A DNA stretch of 64,000 nt from Hypomesus transpacificus. Taxonomy: Eukaryota > Chordata > Actinopteri > Osmeriformes > Osmeridae. The translations under genes were made by a program, and so were the position numbers. Position 1 is the first letter of the stretch. Each line of letters starts with the position of its first letter. Shown here piece after piece: positions 23,370 to 37,584 of the stretch. The stretch lies in assembly GCF_021917145.1 (NCBI RefSeq), contig NC_061076.1, positions 456,501-520,500 on the forward strand, written 5' to 3'. The notes below the pieces were generated by a model. The model saw only the letters and a list, made by a program, of their open reading frames with translations, ran no database searches and was not told where the DNA came from.

Positions 23370-24968
23370 CTCACACACTAAAATCAGCGTTTTCAGTGAC
23401 TAAAGCTCTTTGGTTTCTTCAGTGTTGCTATGTTATTTCCTGATTCCAAGCCTGTTGCTACAGATCCTCTCTGTAACTCTCCCTTCTCTTCCTCTCTCTG
23501 TCTGTCTCTGCGACTGTCATCTTATCTTCCATTCTCTCTGTGTTTGACCACTCTGAACTTTGGACCAACCTCAGTGACATGTTATCTGTTGGATTGTACT
23601 ATCATAATCAAGCCCCCATATGTGTTAATTTTATAAAGGTGACCATTGACATTTCCAACTAGTCCAGATTTTTGACATCACTAGCCAAAGTCCAACGTTG
23701 ACATAGTATAGCTGAAGTATAGTATAGCAAAAAAAGATTAACAGCGTAAACTTGGATCATTTTTATATTCATTTCCACAGCACGTTCATGTTTATACATC
23801 AGTATCTGTATCTGCTAGAATCAAGGTTCAAAGGGGCTGAGGAGGCCATATAACTATGAGATGATCATTTGTATTAATTGGTAATTATTACTCTTCCCCA
23901 AAAAATTCTTAATTTGCCAAACATTTCTTTGGTTTTGACATATCTCTCTACTTTGATCTCTCGATATCCCTTCACACACAAACTCCCCTTACAATGTCCC
24001 TGCACACACACAAACTAGTTTGAAAGCACTTTTCTTTTTTTTGGTAGAACCGTTTAAAATGAAGCGTGTGGAAGGGCACTGTGAGACTGCAAAGCTCTTC
24101 ATTGTCATTTCGCAGACGCTCTTATCTTATATTCATTGTATACATTTAGTTTTGTACAAGTTTGTAAAACATTGGGACCAGTTTAAAGTTTTCAGTCTGT
24201 TGCTTTGTGGGTCAGATGAGTGGGCTGTCTTCTCAACATCCACTTTCTGTCTGTCAGGAATACTTACCAACTACGGCCCCATCCGTTCTGTACCTTACAT
24301 ATTACATATATGTCATATATAATAGTATGATTCTATATACGACAGATGATTGGAGCCCAGTGATGCCATTTAGTCATTTAGCAGACGCTCTTATCCAGAG
24401 CCAGATGAGACAGTGGTGGTTTTCTCTCTGCCCCTATAGGAAGCCTGGTGCTCCTGACTCTCTGTGTGGTTGGTCTAAACTATAGAAACTGTAAATAGAC
24501 ATAAGGTTAACCTTGTTATTAATCTAGTAATTGTTTTTTCAGATTTAAATAGACTACAACCAACACCTTTGCAATAACTCCAATGAGTAAGTCGAACCAC
24601 AAGGATTTCTCTGACATGAGAAGTAATAATTAACAGGTCTTTTTTGAGTCATACTTTGACCCATGTTATCCCATAATCCTTTGAATAGGGGGGTCATTCT
24701 GTGTTCAGTCTTCAAAAGGCAGTCGACAAGAGCGAGTGGAGGAACGTGCCTGTAAGTAAAGCAATAAATGTTGTGACATCGAGAGTTGTTGAGAGGGGTG
24801 TGTTTGTGTTAGATCTGATCTGAACAGATCAAGTGTGTGTGTGTAAGATTGAGAGACAGGAACACAGCATGATTTAGTGTGTGTGTGTGTGTGTGTGTGT
24901 AAGATTGAGAGACAGGAAAATTCTTTAATGTTTTGTATTTGTCTGATTAACAGGACTCTTCTGCAATA
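23370..24968. other. Divergent intergenic region between tmem86b and aspdh
   Basis: No coding exon seen. It holds a partial copy of the atttagcagacgctcttat SINE core at about 24366-24400, a weaker one near 24105, and TG microsatellites at about 24832-24900. Both promoters must lie here. Confidence 0.55.
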
Positions 24969-27245
<2,277 letters not shown>

Positions 27246-27414
27246 AGAAGGTTGGACAGACCTCTGCAGACACACACACATCCTCTCAGGCCAGGGTTCA
27301 GGCCTCAGGAATGTTTGTGATAAGTCAGGTGTGTGTGGCGTAAACACACACTCATTTGGAAATATAGTATGAATTGTCAAAGTGACCCCCCCCCCCCACC
27401 CCCCCAAAAATAAT

Positions 27415-27420
27415 AATAAA
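27415..27420 (+). promoter_or_regulatory. aspdh: Probable aspdh polyadenylation signal
   Basis: AATAAA about 170 bases past the stop, after a run of C. The minus-strand AATAAA of gys1 (tttatt at 27477-27482) is about 60 bp away, so the two mRNA ends are nearly abutting or overlapping. Confidence 0.5.
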
Positions 27421-27476
27421 CCAAACCACTTAGCGAAAGAAGGAGTCTGCTGTTTTTACTAGTTCATATATATTCT

Positions 27477-27482
27477 TTATTT
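27477..27482 (-). promoter_or_regulatory. gys1: Probable gys1 polyadenylation signal
   Basis: tttatt on the plus strand (AATAAA on the transcript) about 850 bases beyond the gys1 stop codon. The intervening 27483-28333 stretch shows no other gene and is read as 3' UTR. Confidence 0.45.
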
Positions 27483-28333
27483 TCCATAACTCTTGCATGA
27501 CTAGAACACAGAGAATATACATAAATCCTGATAAATTCACTTAATAATCTCTTATTTTAGTGCTGAATTAACCAACACTACAGAGCATGCTCTCTCTGGA
27601 TCCTCTGGCACTTTGACTCTGCTTCTACAGGTGGGGACAGACGAGGGCAGAACTAGATGTGTTTATCACACATTAACACTGAAACAAACGCAAGAAATCT
27701 TTCTCTCCCTCTCACACACACACGTACAGAAAGACAAGAGCGTCAGCTAAAATACAGCATGAAGGAAAAACAGAGACATATCCATCCTGAGCTCCAACAG
27801 GAGGCAGGAGGCTGGGTGCGTTAGAGGAGTGTTCCCAGTGTACTACTGTTGCTGGATTTCTCTGTTTAGAAGAGTGTCAAACTAGGTATGTATATCAGTG
27901 CCCTTGTTAGAAAAGTTAGACCTAATCGGTTAATACTTTGTGTTTGCTTACCTTACTATTATTAACATTGATAGGTGTGTTATTAGCTTTACTTAGCACG
28001 GGAGTTTTAATAACAACCCCACCCCCAAATTGATTGGTTGGCCCTATCTAGTTCCTGGAGTAACTGCCTGAATTGGCTGGTAGCATTTTTAAATAGTAGT
28101 TGTATTCCTATGTTTGTAAGATTGTTATACTGTGTTTGTATACTTGAGGTGCAGTATCATTGTAAATACAGTATACTTTCCATCTGAAGTCATAACATTT
28201 CAAGTTTGTATTTTCCTACACATATTTTTAAGTAGAGAATGTGAACGCGATAACGGAGTCTGGATAGATCACTGTGAAAAAGCTTTACTAGTGCGGTTGT
28301 GAGTAAGCGAGTGTGTGTGTGTGTAAATGTGAC

Positions 28334-31300
28334 TCAGTCTTTCTCTCTGCTGACACTGTCACCAGCAGAATCCCCTGCAGCCCCAGGCAGGGAGAAAGGC
28401 TGAGTGGGCTTGTTTTTAAAAGGCAGGGAGAAGGGCTGGCGGATATTCAGGCGGTCTTTCTCCGCCTCCAGGTCTTCGTCATAGCGCTCATCTTCATCGT
28501 TGTCTTCTGCCTCGCTGTGGTGGGGGGAGGAGTGGCGTGACAGGGCAGGAGAGGGAGGCACTGAGGCAGGCCGGGGGTAGCGAAAGCCTGAAGTCTGGAA
28601 GGGGAAACAGAATGGTTAAGAATTGTAGTCAGACATGGACTGAGACAGCAGATCACATGGCCACCACTAGTAGTAGGATGTTCACACTACTTACAGATGT
28701 GGGATCATGAGGTTCGTACAGGTAGGTGTCAGGGAAAGCTTTAGCCAGCGCCATGTGACGAGCAGATATGTAATACTGCCACAGAGAGAGAGAGAGAGGG
28801 CTCAGGTGAGAACAGTTATAGATCAGGTATCTCCCCCTCCTCCCCAGGCATCTCCTCTCCTCCCCAGGCATCTCCCCTCCTCCCCAGGCATCTCCCCTCC
28901 TCCCCAGGCATCTCCTCTCCTCCCCAGGCATCTCCCCTCCTCCCCAGGCATCTCCCCTCCTCCCCAGGCATCTCCCCTCCTCCCCGGGCATCTCCCCTCC
29001 TCCCCGGTCTTCTTCCCTCCTCCCCGGTCTTCTTCCCTCCTCCCCGGGCATCTCCCCTCCTCCCCGGGCATCTCCCCCTCCTCTCCAGGCATCTCACCCT
29101 TCCCAGGTATCTCCAGTCTAGAAGGTCGCTCAGACGCTCTGTGCGGTTCCTTTGGATGATGCGTTGCCGGCGACTCTGCTGGCAGAACTGGAACAGGAAC
29201 GACGTTAGCTGGTTACACGACTCATCAACCCCCCGATACCTTCTGTCCAGTATGTAGATTCCTTCAAAAGACGAATAGGACATTAATCAAATCAAGTGTA
29301 CTGTACCTTCTCAACATAGAGATAAATCAATTATTTTGCCAGTTCTACACTGATACATGCTCTTCCACACTCTTCCATATCATCCACTCTTTCCTCACGT
29401 TTGAATAATATAAACATACAAACAGGCCGTCTTCCACTGCTAAGGTAGAATAGATACACTGCACAGATGCACACACCGTATGCCGAGGGGTCGGCTATAT
29501 GTTCCTCCATGAAACAGCCGAAGCCTGATAGATTAGTAGAGATGGAGGGGATTCCCATGACTGTGCACTCAGCTGGAAGGAACAGAGATATCTTGGCTTT
29601 ACTTATTCATTAATTATTAGACAGCACCTTCAGTTCAGCCCCATTATGAGTTTAGCGTTGAGCTGCAGTGAGTCTACCTGGTGTATAACCCCAGGGCTCG
29701 TAGTAGGAGGGGAACACCCCCAGGTGGCAGCCCCTCACAAACTCCTCATAGTCCATGGGCAGGAGAGGAGACGTGGAAGACAGAAACTCTGGATGAAAAA
29801 TCACCTGACAGGATGAACAGAAAACATTATCATGGGGACGGTGTCACCTGACAGGATGAACAGAAAACATTATCATGGGGACAGTGTCACCTGACAGGAT
29901 GAACAGAAAACAATAGGTGCGTTCGACATGGACTGCGGCTGCATAAAACAACCGGTGAGAGTAGCCGCTTGCTGTCGGGGAGGAGCTAAAAAAGTATGTC
30001 TGTCTGTTCTGCTCAGCCTGCCAAACTGTTTTCTTCAAATGCTGTTAACGTGTTCATCAAAGCCATGATATAACATGGATGCACTTAATTACATAGCACT
30101 CTTGCAGAGATTTATTGTTGTTAGTAGATTCAATAAATAAAAATGTTCCCTTGATTGAACACTAAACAGATTCAGAGAAACGTCCATGTTGTGACGCACC
30201 TTGACGCGGTCTGCAGAGCTGTTGAAAAGGCCGATACGGCGGATGCAGGTGAGGATGGGGTCATTACTGTCCTCTAGCATGTTGTGAGTGCAGATGGGTG
30301 GCTGGCACTGCCTCTGGGTGGCAAAGATGGCTCGTTTCATCATGGTGAAATCGTCTTTATCCAGCATCTTTGACACATCTGGTAGCTGGCCACTAGAAGT
30401 GAGACAGAGAGGTTTCACATTGAACAGGGACTCTTGTCAGAATGACAAGTCTTGCTTTACAATCATACAAAATAAAATCGAAAAAGAATTTAAATATTTT
30501 TAACAAAAACTTAACAGAAATATAACAATATAATAGAGAACAATAAACTCCCTCTCTTAAGTACATCGGTCATTCACACCAACGAGTGGGAGGGGTATTA
30601 CATAGGCGCTTTGTGTGGATTTTTGCGATTGTTCTCTCGCTGGAAAACCCATCCAAGTGTGCCTTCATCATTATACTGGTACTATATGAGTGTATGAAAA
30701 GACATGTACTCACACCAGCAGTGATTCGTAAAGTTTCTTTCCGAATCGTTCTTTCACAGTCTGAGCTGTATCCCTGGAAAACATTAAGACAACCTTGTGT
30801 CAACAGTTCTCAAGACATTAATGACCTCAAAAGTTCATGCAACCCACAAAGGGTATTTTATGAGCACACTGCCGGGTTTCCATGACGATCTTTAAAGGGG
30901 TCATTGACTGCAAAACAGAGTTTACCTTGTCATAGTCGAATAACGGTAAAATGGACATACAGTGAACCTCGAAGTCCATTGACACCTCTTTCCTATGCAA
31001 ATCTCACAATTTGAAACTGCTGCTGTATAACGGTCGGTTTAAAAAAATAGGACTCAACCCTATTTGGCTCTGGTCTGTACCTTTGTCATGCCCCAATCTC
31101 ACGGTTCGCGTAGATCTTAGACACGAGTTTAGCTGCGCGCTGCTCTGTGTACTTTCACAGGATTTACAAAGAAGAAAGTTTGGACGTTTTTTAATCATAT
31201 TTAAAATGGACCACAGTCGTAAAACGCAGTGTTCCAGGCTGTACAGGGAATGCTGACACTTTTCATAGTCTTCCCAAGGAACCAAACACTTGACGGGAAT

Positions 31301-34300
31301 GGCTGATGTTTGTCTATAAGAAGATCCTTGCTGGACAACTCTAAAGTTCCATGCACCACAATCCAGATCCACAATCCAGGCCTTACCACAGCTGTTTTCT
31401 TACAGCCTGGCCTTTCAAAGTCTCCACGTTGAAGTTGTTGGTCCGTGCAGGCATGATGAAGAATACGATAACAGTCACGTCACTATGGTTGACCTGAGAG
31501 ACAAAATGCCTTTACTGTCTAATGGATCACACACAACCAAATATTACACTCTCCTAGCTAATTCTGACAGACACGAATCAACATATCACATTAACATCCA
31601 CAAACTCACTCACCTTAGCATCCAAACCCACCCACACCTCAACAAGCAAACTCACTCTTAGAAGATAGTTGAGTCTGGCTAGAGCCTCCAGGAAGATGTC
31701 AGCTCCTTTGTTAGAGAACTCATATCTCCCAGCGATGAAGAGGAACAAAGACTTGTCTAGGTTGAAGTCCAGGTGCCTAAAGGGAGAGAATTGAAGACCC
31801 TGAGTATAGATATATCAGACCCTGAGTATAGATATATCAGACCCTGAGTATAGATATATCAGACCCTGAGTATAGATATATCAGACCCTGAGTATAGATA
31901 TATCAGACCCTGAGTATAGATATATCAGACCCTGAGTATAGATATATCAGACCCTGAGTATAGATATATCAGACCCTGAGTATAGATATATCAGACCCTG
32001 AGTATAGATATATCAGACCCTGAGTATAGATATATCAGACCCTGAGTATAGATATATCAGACCCTGAGTATAGATATATCAGACCCTGAGTATAGATATA
32101 TCAGACCCTGAGTATAGATATATCAGACCCTGAGTATAGATATATCAGACCCTGAGTATAGATATATCAGACCCTGAGTATAGATATATCAGACCCTGAG
32201 TATAGATATATCAGACCCTGAGTATAGATATATCAGACCCTGAGTATAGATATATCAGACCCTGAGTATAGATATATCAGACCCTGAGTATAGATATATC
32301 AGACCCTGAGTAGATCTGACAGGTTCATTTACATTCAATCAGGAGATTTTAGGAGACAGTGATTTCTCAAATTGATGTGCAACCACGTTTCCATTCCACT
32401 AACAGTTCCATTCCACTAACAGAGTAGATGTTGATCATCTGTCAGTTAAGACTCTGTGATTTTCTTTATTTAAAAGAAATTAATGACAGTAGTTTTGAAA
32501 GCAGAAGAAGACTATGACTATAGGTCAACACAGGATGACTGGCAGGACAGGAGGCTGCCCATGCTGACTGACCCATAGAAATGTCCTCTGATGAACTCCT
32601 GGATGCGGTTCTTGCTCTGAGCGTGCAGGTTCTGGAACTCATGCATGGCCGAGAACTTCTTCACATTCAACCCATTTGGAGTAATAATGTCTGTGTTAGG
32701 AAAAAGAGCAGATGGCGAGAAGAGGGGAATAGGAAGAAGTTGTGTGAGAGGAAACGAGAGAATGGTCAGCTAGAGATTCACTACAAATAAACAGGTCAGA
32801 GGGTCAATGCAACAAAAAGTCAAGCGACCGGGGTGGAGACACACCTGGTTTCCGTTTCAGCAGGTGCTCTGCCTCGATGGCTGTGATCTGGGAGACGGTT
32901 GTGAAGACATGAGCACAGCGTGCTGCAGATCGCTCGATACAGTAGCGGTGGTAGATCTGTCTATCACCCGCCTCCTTGTCTACATTAAACTGGGATGACA
33001 ATTTAAATAAAGAGATGTGCACTTGTGTGGGGGTACCATTTGCATTCAGTAATAGTGCATTAACTGAAAGGGCTATGCAGGCTACCCTGTGATGGGGTAA
33101 GACTGCAAACAGCAGCCAAATACCGCTTAAAACACCAGCCAAATACCTCTCAATTAATGCATGGATGAACAGTATATTCCCAATGTAAAGAAAACCCTGC
33201 ACATGCTGCACACACACACCTCAGCAAGGTTGTTGTAGAAGTCCACACTTCCTGCACACAGATAGCGTCCCAAAAGAGTAGCATGAGTTGTGAATATGGT
33301 TGCCACTGGTAGCTGTCTCTGTCGACACAACACCAGGCCCAGCCCAGCCAGCCACTCATGGAAATGGGCCAGGATGTGTGGGGGCTCATCACACTGCGCA
33401 GCATACTGGGTATGAGGGAACATGGTAGGCCTACATTACAACACAAACACCTGATCATTTTCCAAATAAATATTCAAAAGGTCTATAAATGATTTTCATC
33501 TTCAGCAGGTTTGTTTTGCTTTCTATTGTATGACAGTATGACACTATGGGCCTCATTTACTAACATTGCGACCGCAGCTTAATCTGCGCCTTTGTCCAAC
33601 CGCAAATGGCACACGGTGTATTTCCGCATTTTGCGTGGTATTTATGAAACCAGATCCTCGTCGAGCAATCAGCGCCTTACTCCGCCCTTTAGTGTTAATT
33701 AGCGCGCCGTTAAAAGACGGGAGAAATCGCCTGCATGTTACTGCCACCATGGGTGATTCGAGGAAAAGAAAAATAAGGTTCAGCGAACAGGAGATAGAAA
33801 TATTGGTTCACGAAGTTACAGCTAACAGTAACATGTTACAAGGAAGAAATACACCTCTCCTCACATCTTTGCGGCACACGCCCACTTTCCCTTATACCCT
33901 CCCAGCAGCGGTAATCTGCGTTTTTACTTAAGTGCGCTGCCTTTGTAAATACCCGCTATTTTACGCCTGAAATGGGTGCAATCATGTTATAGTATAGTCA
34001 TAGTAAATGAGGCCCTATGTAACATGAATGCAGTCTAAGCTCGTCAACACCCTGTCTAAGCTTGCACACCACTGCAATATAAGTTTGCAGTTACATCAAC
34101 CCTTCTTAATGTCATCATCAAAAGAATAAGAGCAGGGTATTAATGAGCAGGTCTACATCAGTGGCAATCAAGTAACCCTGGTCTTAAAATAAAACAAAAC
34201 AATTAAATCAATATTGAAACCCAAATCTATCTTTGTGCATCCTTCCATGTGTATTTGTAGTGTTGCTGTTGTTGTGGACCACCTCTCCCAGCAGCCAGGC

Positions 34301-35602
34301 CGTCAGGAAGCCAAACAGCACCGCATCGTTGGCCTCCCGGTCGAACCAGGGCACTCCGATGGCACAGTTCTCCCACAGCTCCAGCTTCCAGCGGTCCAGA
34401 GACCAGGCAGTGAAGGCCACATCTATCAGCACCACATATGGGCTCCCCTCGATCAGCCAGCGCCCAAAGTACACCTGGGGAGAGGGACAGAGCCATCATC
34501 AAACTGAACAAAATGTCAACATTTCATTTGCGATGAGTAATGAGACTCAGGATTTGTTTTTATTGCCATGAAAGTTTTCACAAACATGAAATTTACTGTG
34601 GCAGGAAGGTGCATACAATACACATATACAATTGCCCAAGAGTGAAAAGAGTATAAATAAATCTAATGTAATAAAATAGTTTGTCCTTCGTTGCTGTGTC
34701 ATTGGTGTTCTGTGGGTAGATGCTATATTTTAAGTCTTTGATACAACAACATGTTTGAAACGCAATGTCTGTTAACTGAAAGGCACCGTAGTACATTCTT
34801 TCCTAGTCAGCTGACCTCCTGCTCTGGAACAGTAAGACCCGACACAGTGGTAACCCTTAATGTCAAGAGGCTCCCATCTTTACTCAGAACACTAAAATAG
34901 ATGGCTGTGTGTGTCTGGGTGACACTGATACAGCCTCTAACCTTTACAGTGGAATACCAGTGGGGTTACAGACACAGTTGAAGACATGGAGACAGAGCTG
35001 CTGGAGACAGAGATAAACTACAGTATTGGTAATGCTCTATTTTGTGATTATATTAAGTGTATGTGCCTGGGTCTGTGCATGTGAGGGCCAGTGAGAGTGA
35101 GTGTGAGACAGTACCTTACACCCGCTGGCGTTCATCTTGTCTATGGTTCTCTTGAGCGCTGGGTTGGTGGGTTCGATCAGCTCCACCTGTGTGCGGACGT
35201 TGCTCTCTGTGTACGGCCCCACCAGGAAGTAGTTCTCCCCCCACTCCTCTGAGGTCAGGCGGGCTTTGGTCTGGATCACTGTGTAGATCCCACCCACTGC
35301 AGGCACACAGAGTTCAGCCTCATGCATCAACTCCAACAAGGACACTAAGGCAGCTTATCAAATAATGAAAACTCTTCCAGTACTGCTTACATTCCTTACT
35401 GTACATCCCTCATAGTATGGTTTCAGTGAGTACTCAGAACACATGATACGTACTGTATACTATTAGCTAAAACACAGAATGTACCTTTGTTGGCCACTTC
35501 CCATGCGATCTCGAACAGAATGGCATCTTCCAGGTCGAACTCTTCATCCCACTCCTCCAGCCCCGAGAGCGAGGTGACGGACAGGCTGCGAGCAAGCGGC
35601 AT
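28334..35602 (-). CDS. gys1: Glycogen synthase, muscle type
   Basis: Transfers glucose from UDP-glucose onto glycogen; cytosolic. Fifteen coding exons were joined: 35602-35485 (ATG), 35296-35115, 34474-34283, 33405-33220, 32989-32845, 32690-32573, 31776-31656, 31493-31387, 30773-30714, 30392-30200, 29804-29678, 29572-29477, 29261-29098, 28775-28695 and 28594-28334 (TGA). The total is 2151 nt, 716 residues, against 737 in human. The N-terminus [20 protein letters not shown] keeps the regulatory phosphoserine region. [12 protein letters not shown] is the UDP-glucose loop, and [17 protein letters not shown] contains the GT3 catalytic glutamate. The C-terminus has [14 protein letters not shown], matching the GSK3/CK2 site cluster, then an acidic tail. 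The muscle-type N-terminus and synteny favour gys1 over gys2. An acceptor-like cag directly precedes the ATG, so a 5' non-coding exon is likely. Confidence 0.96.
28832..29097. repeat. 20-bp minisatellite (about 13 copies) starting at the gys1 exon 13 donor
   Basis: The unit tctcccctcctccccaggca repeats, with a ccccggtcttct variant. On the transcribed strand the exon ends GGAAGG and the intron starts gtgagatgcctggagaggag, so the first repeat unit begins one or two bases inside the donor sequence. Confidence 0.93.
29801..29910. repeat. 43-bp repeat (2 and a half copies) containing the gys1 exon 11 acceptor
   Basis: Three copies of tcacctgacaggatgaacag lie exactly 43 bp apart (acceptor-equivalent bases at 29804, 29847 and 29890). 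On the transcript each gives ctgtcag followed by GTGA, the true exon start. Use of an upstream copy adds 43 nt and shifts the frame. Confidence 0.9.
30890..31376 (+). mobile_element. Decayed element with a THAP-like zinc-finger remnant in a gys1 intron
   Basis: The segment starts aaaggggtcattgact. Near 31227-31350 the plus strand reads [17 protein letters not shown], then a stop, then [15 protein letters not shown], which looks like a THAP domain (C-x4-C, FHxLP, W) whose first cysteine codon is now cgc. THAP domains occur in P-like and other DNA transposons. I could not define terminal repeats, so the boundaries are approximate. Confidence 0.5.
31795..32314. repeat. 22-bp minisatellite, about 23 copies, beside a gys1 acceptor
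   Basis: Perfectly repeated 22-bp units beginning agaccctgagtatagatata. The array starts 18 bp upstream (in the transcript) of the exon 7 acceptor at 31777. Units are almost identical, suggesting recent expansion. Confidence 0.96.
33548..34015 (+). mobile_element. Harbinger-type non-autonomous element with a Myb/SANT-like ORF, in gys1 intron 3
   Basis: Termini gggcctcatttactaa and agtaaatgaggccc are inverted complements, flanked by a 3-bp duplication, tat (33545-33547 and 34016-34018). Inside, an ATG in a strong context (gccaccatgg, 33749) opens a 60-residue frame, [19 protein letters not shown], which resembles the start of the Myb/SANT-like protein of Harbinger elements (NAIF1 type). Harbinger target sites are usually TAA or TTA, so tat is a mild mismatch. 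Confidence 0.75.
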
Positions 35603-36007
35603 GCTGGGAACACACACTAGTCACACACACAAGTCTACAACTAATACCACACACACCAGTCCACATATAGTACCACACACACACCAGTCCACATCTAGTA
35701 CCACACAACAGTCTACATCTAGTACCACACAACAGTCTACATCTAGTACCACACAACAGTCAAGAACTAGTGCCATTACGCACACAACAATCCACAACTA
35801 CCATACACTTAAAATCATGATCAGAAAAAATGGCTGGATTAAAGAAACAGTTTTTAATGAAACATGAGGGGGAGAGAGGGAAAAGAGAGTATGTGTGTGT
35901 TTGTGTGAACTGCACACAAATACTTCCAATGTGCAGCAGCGTCTGTGTGTTCCCTCCCTGTCTCTCCCATGAGACAGACGACAAATTCCATTGAGAGCTA
36001 CTGACCT

Positions 36008-36292
36008 CCACCACACACTGCTACTGACCTCCACTACACACTGCTACTGACCTCCACTACTGCTACTGACCTCCACTACACACTGCTACTGACCTCCACT
36101 ACTGCTACTGACCTCCACTACACACTGCTACTGACCTCCACTACACACTGCTACTGACCTCCACTACTGCTACTAACCTCCACTACTGCTACTGACCTCC
36201 ACTACACACTGCTACTGACCTCCACTACACACTGCTACTGACCTCCACTACTGCTACTGACCTCCACTACTGCTACTGACCTCCACTACACA
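36008..36292. repeat. Mixed 23-bp and 19-bp tandem array
   Basis: Units ctactgacctccactacaca... (23 bp) alternate irregularly with a 19-bp form lacking the acac block. About 14 units are present. Confidence 0.85.
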
Positions 36293-36686
36293 TTGTGGTG
36301 TATATGATCTGACAGAAAATATACAACACACTGGAGAAGGTCCTTTACTTATTTATTTGTTTATTAGTACAAACTGTATTATATTTTCAAGTATATTAGT
36401 AAACAGGGTTTAAAAAACCTGCTGGGTTTGTCAATGTTTCTCAGTCTGTTTATCTCCTTCATAAACCCATTTGAGCATGTTGTGTACCTTAGCTTTTCCT
36501 GCTGTGTACCTTAGGGTTAGCTAACCCTAACCTTAGCTTTTCCTGCTTTTTACTGTTTGTTTGACACCAATATAATATGGTTTGTGCTAATAAATAAGTA
36601 AAAGGACCTTCTCCAGTGTGCTGTATATTTTCTGAACAGGTGTGTCAGATCAGATACACCACAGCAATGTGTGGTAGAGGTCAGTA

Positions 36687-36690
<4 letters not shown>
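36264..36690. repeat. Long inverted repeat, arms of about 120 bp
   Basis: The left arm (about 36264-36384) holds ctggagaaggtcctttactt and gtttattagtacaaactg; the right arm (about 36570-36690) holds their near-exact complements. The spacer is about 185 bp. Both arms end in the gacctccacta/tagtagaggtc-like sequence of the adjoining array. It could be a MITE-like insertion or a local inverted duplication. Confidence 0.75.
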
Positions 36691-36730
<40 letters not shown>

Positions 36731-37535
36731 CACACACACACACCACAAAAGATCTTAGTTCTAAATCACAGTGCTTTGTAACAGTTTGTGTTGCAATTAT
36801 TACTGATTCTAAAATGTTGTCCAGAAATTATAGCTTGATTGTAAATTGAGCCTACAGGGCTGAATGGTCCTGTCAAAGCATGTAACGACACCTGCAACCT
36901 GCTGCACAAAATACTGTAGCATTCTGTCACTTATTTGAGAACAAACTGGATCCTTCCCAGTATTACAGTCAGAAGGTGATGCTCGTTTATGTGGAAATAA
37001 CTTTGTGAAGACAATAAAAGTGAATAGGTTTTACCATGCAAGCACTCCCAGAATGCAGGGTTGGTGTTTAACATAGAGTCTACAAGTAAGTGTGTTAATT
37101 ATGTGTCTTTCAGTCGTATAAAAAACTAAAACATAAATAATTGTAAATATGATAGAGGTGTATGTGCACTGAACTGCTGTTGAAGGAATTTGAGCAGAGA
37201 AGTGAGTGAGGTTTTCCAGAGTGTTTGGAGTTCAGCTTAAAGGGTTTAAGTAGTAGTAGTGCTAGAATGAGGAAGTCAATAAACTTACATTGGGTACTGA
37301 TTCATTGTTGAAGCATTGCAAAGTTGGTGATGTGATCAGTCTCAAATTTGATCCATGCAACTTGCAAGGACGTGTAATATACGTGATAATCTACATATAT
37401 GTACTTCTAGACTTTCATTATTGACATTTCATTTGTTTTAATGCCAAAGATGTTGTGTGTCATGGATAGAAGTGCAGTCGACCATCCAGGCAGGGACAAT
37501 GAGACTGCTATACGTGTGCGCATGGACGCACTTTC

Positions 37536-37584
<49 letters not shown>

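Noticed and set aside
28653-29283. Gly/Glu/Arg-rich extension of the gys1 exon frames
   Set aside because: The extension is the 20-bp array beyond the donor at 29097; the proper splice gives the conserved glycogen synthase sequence.
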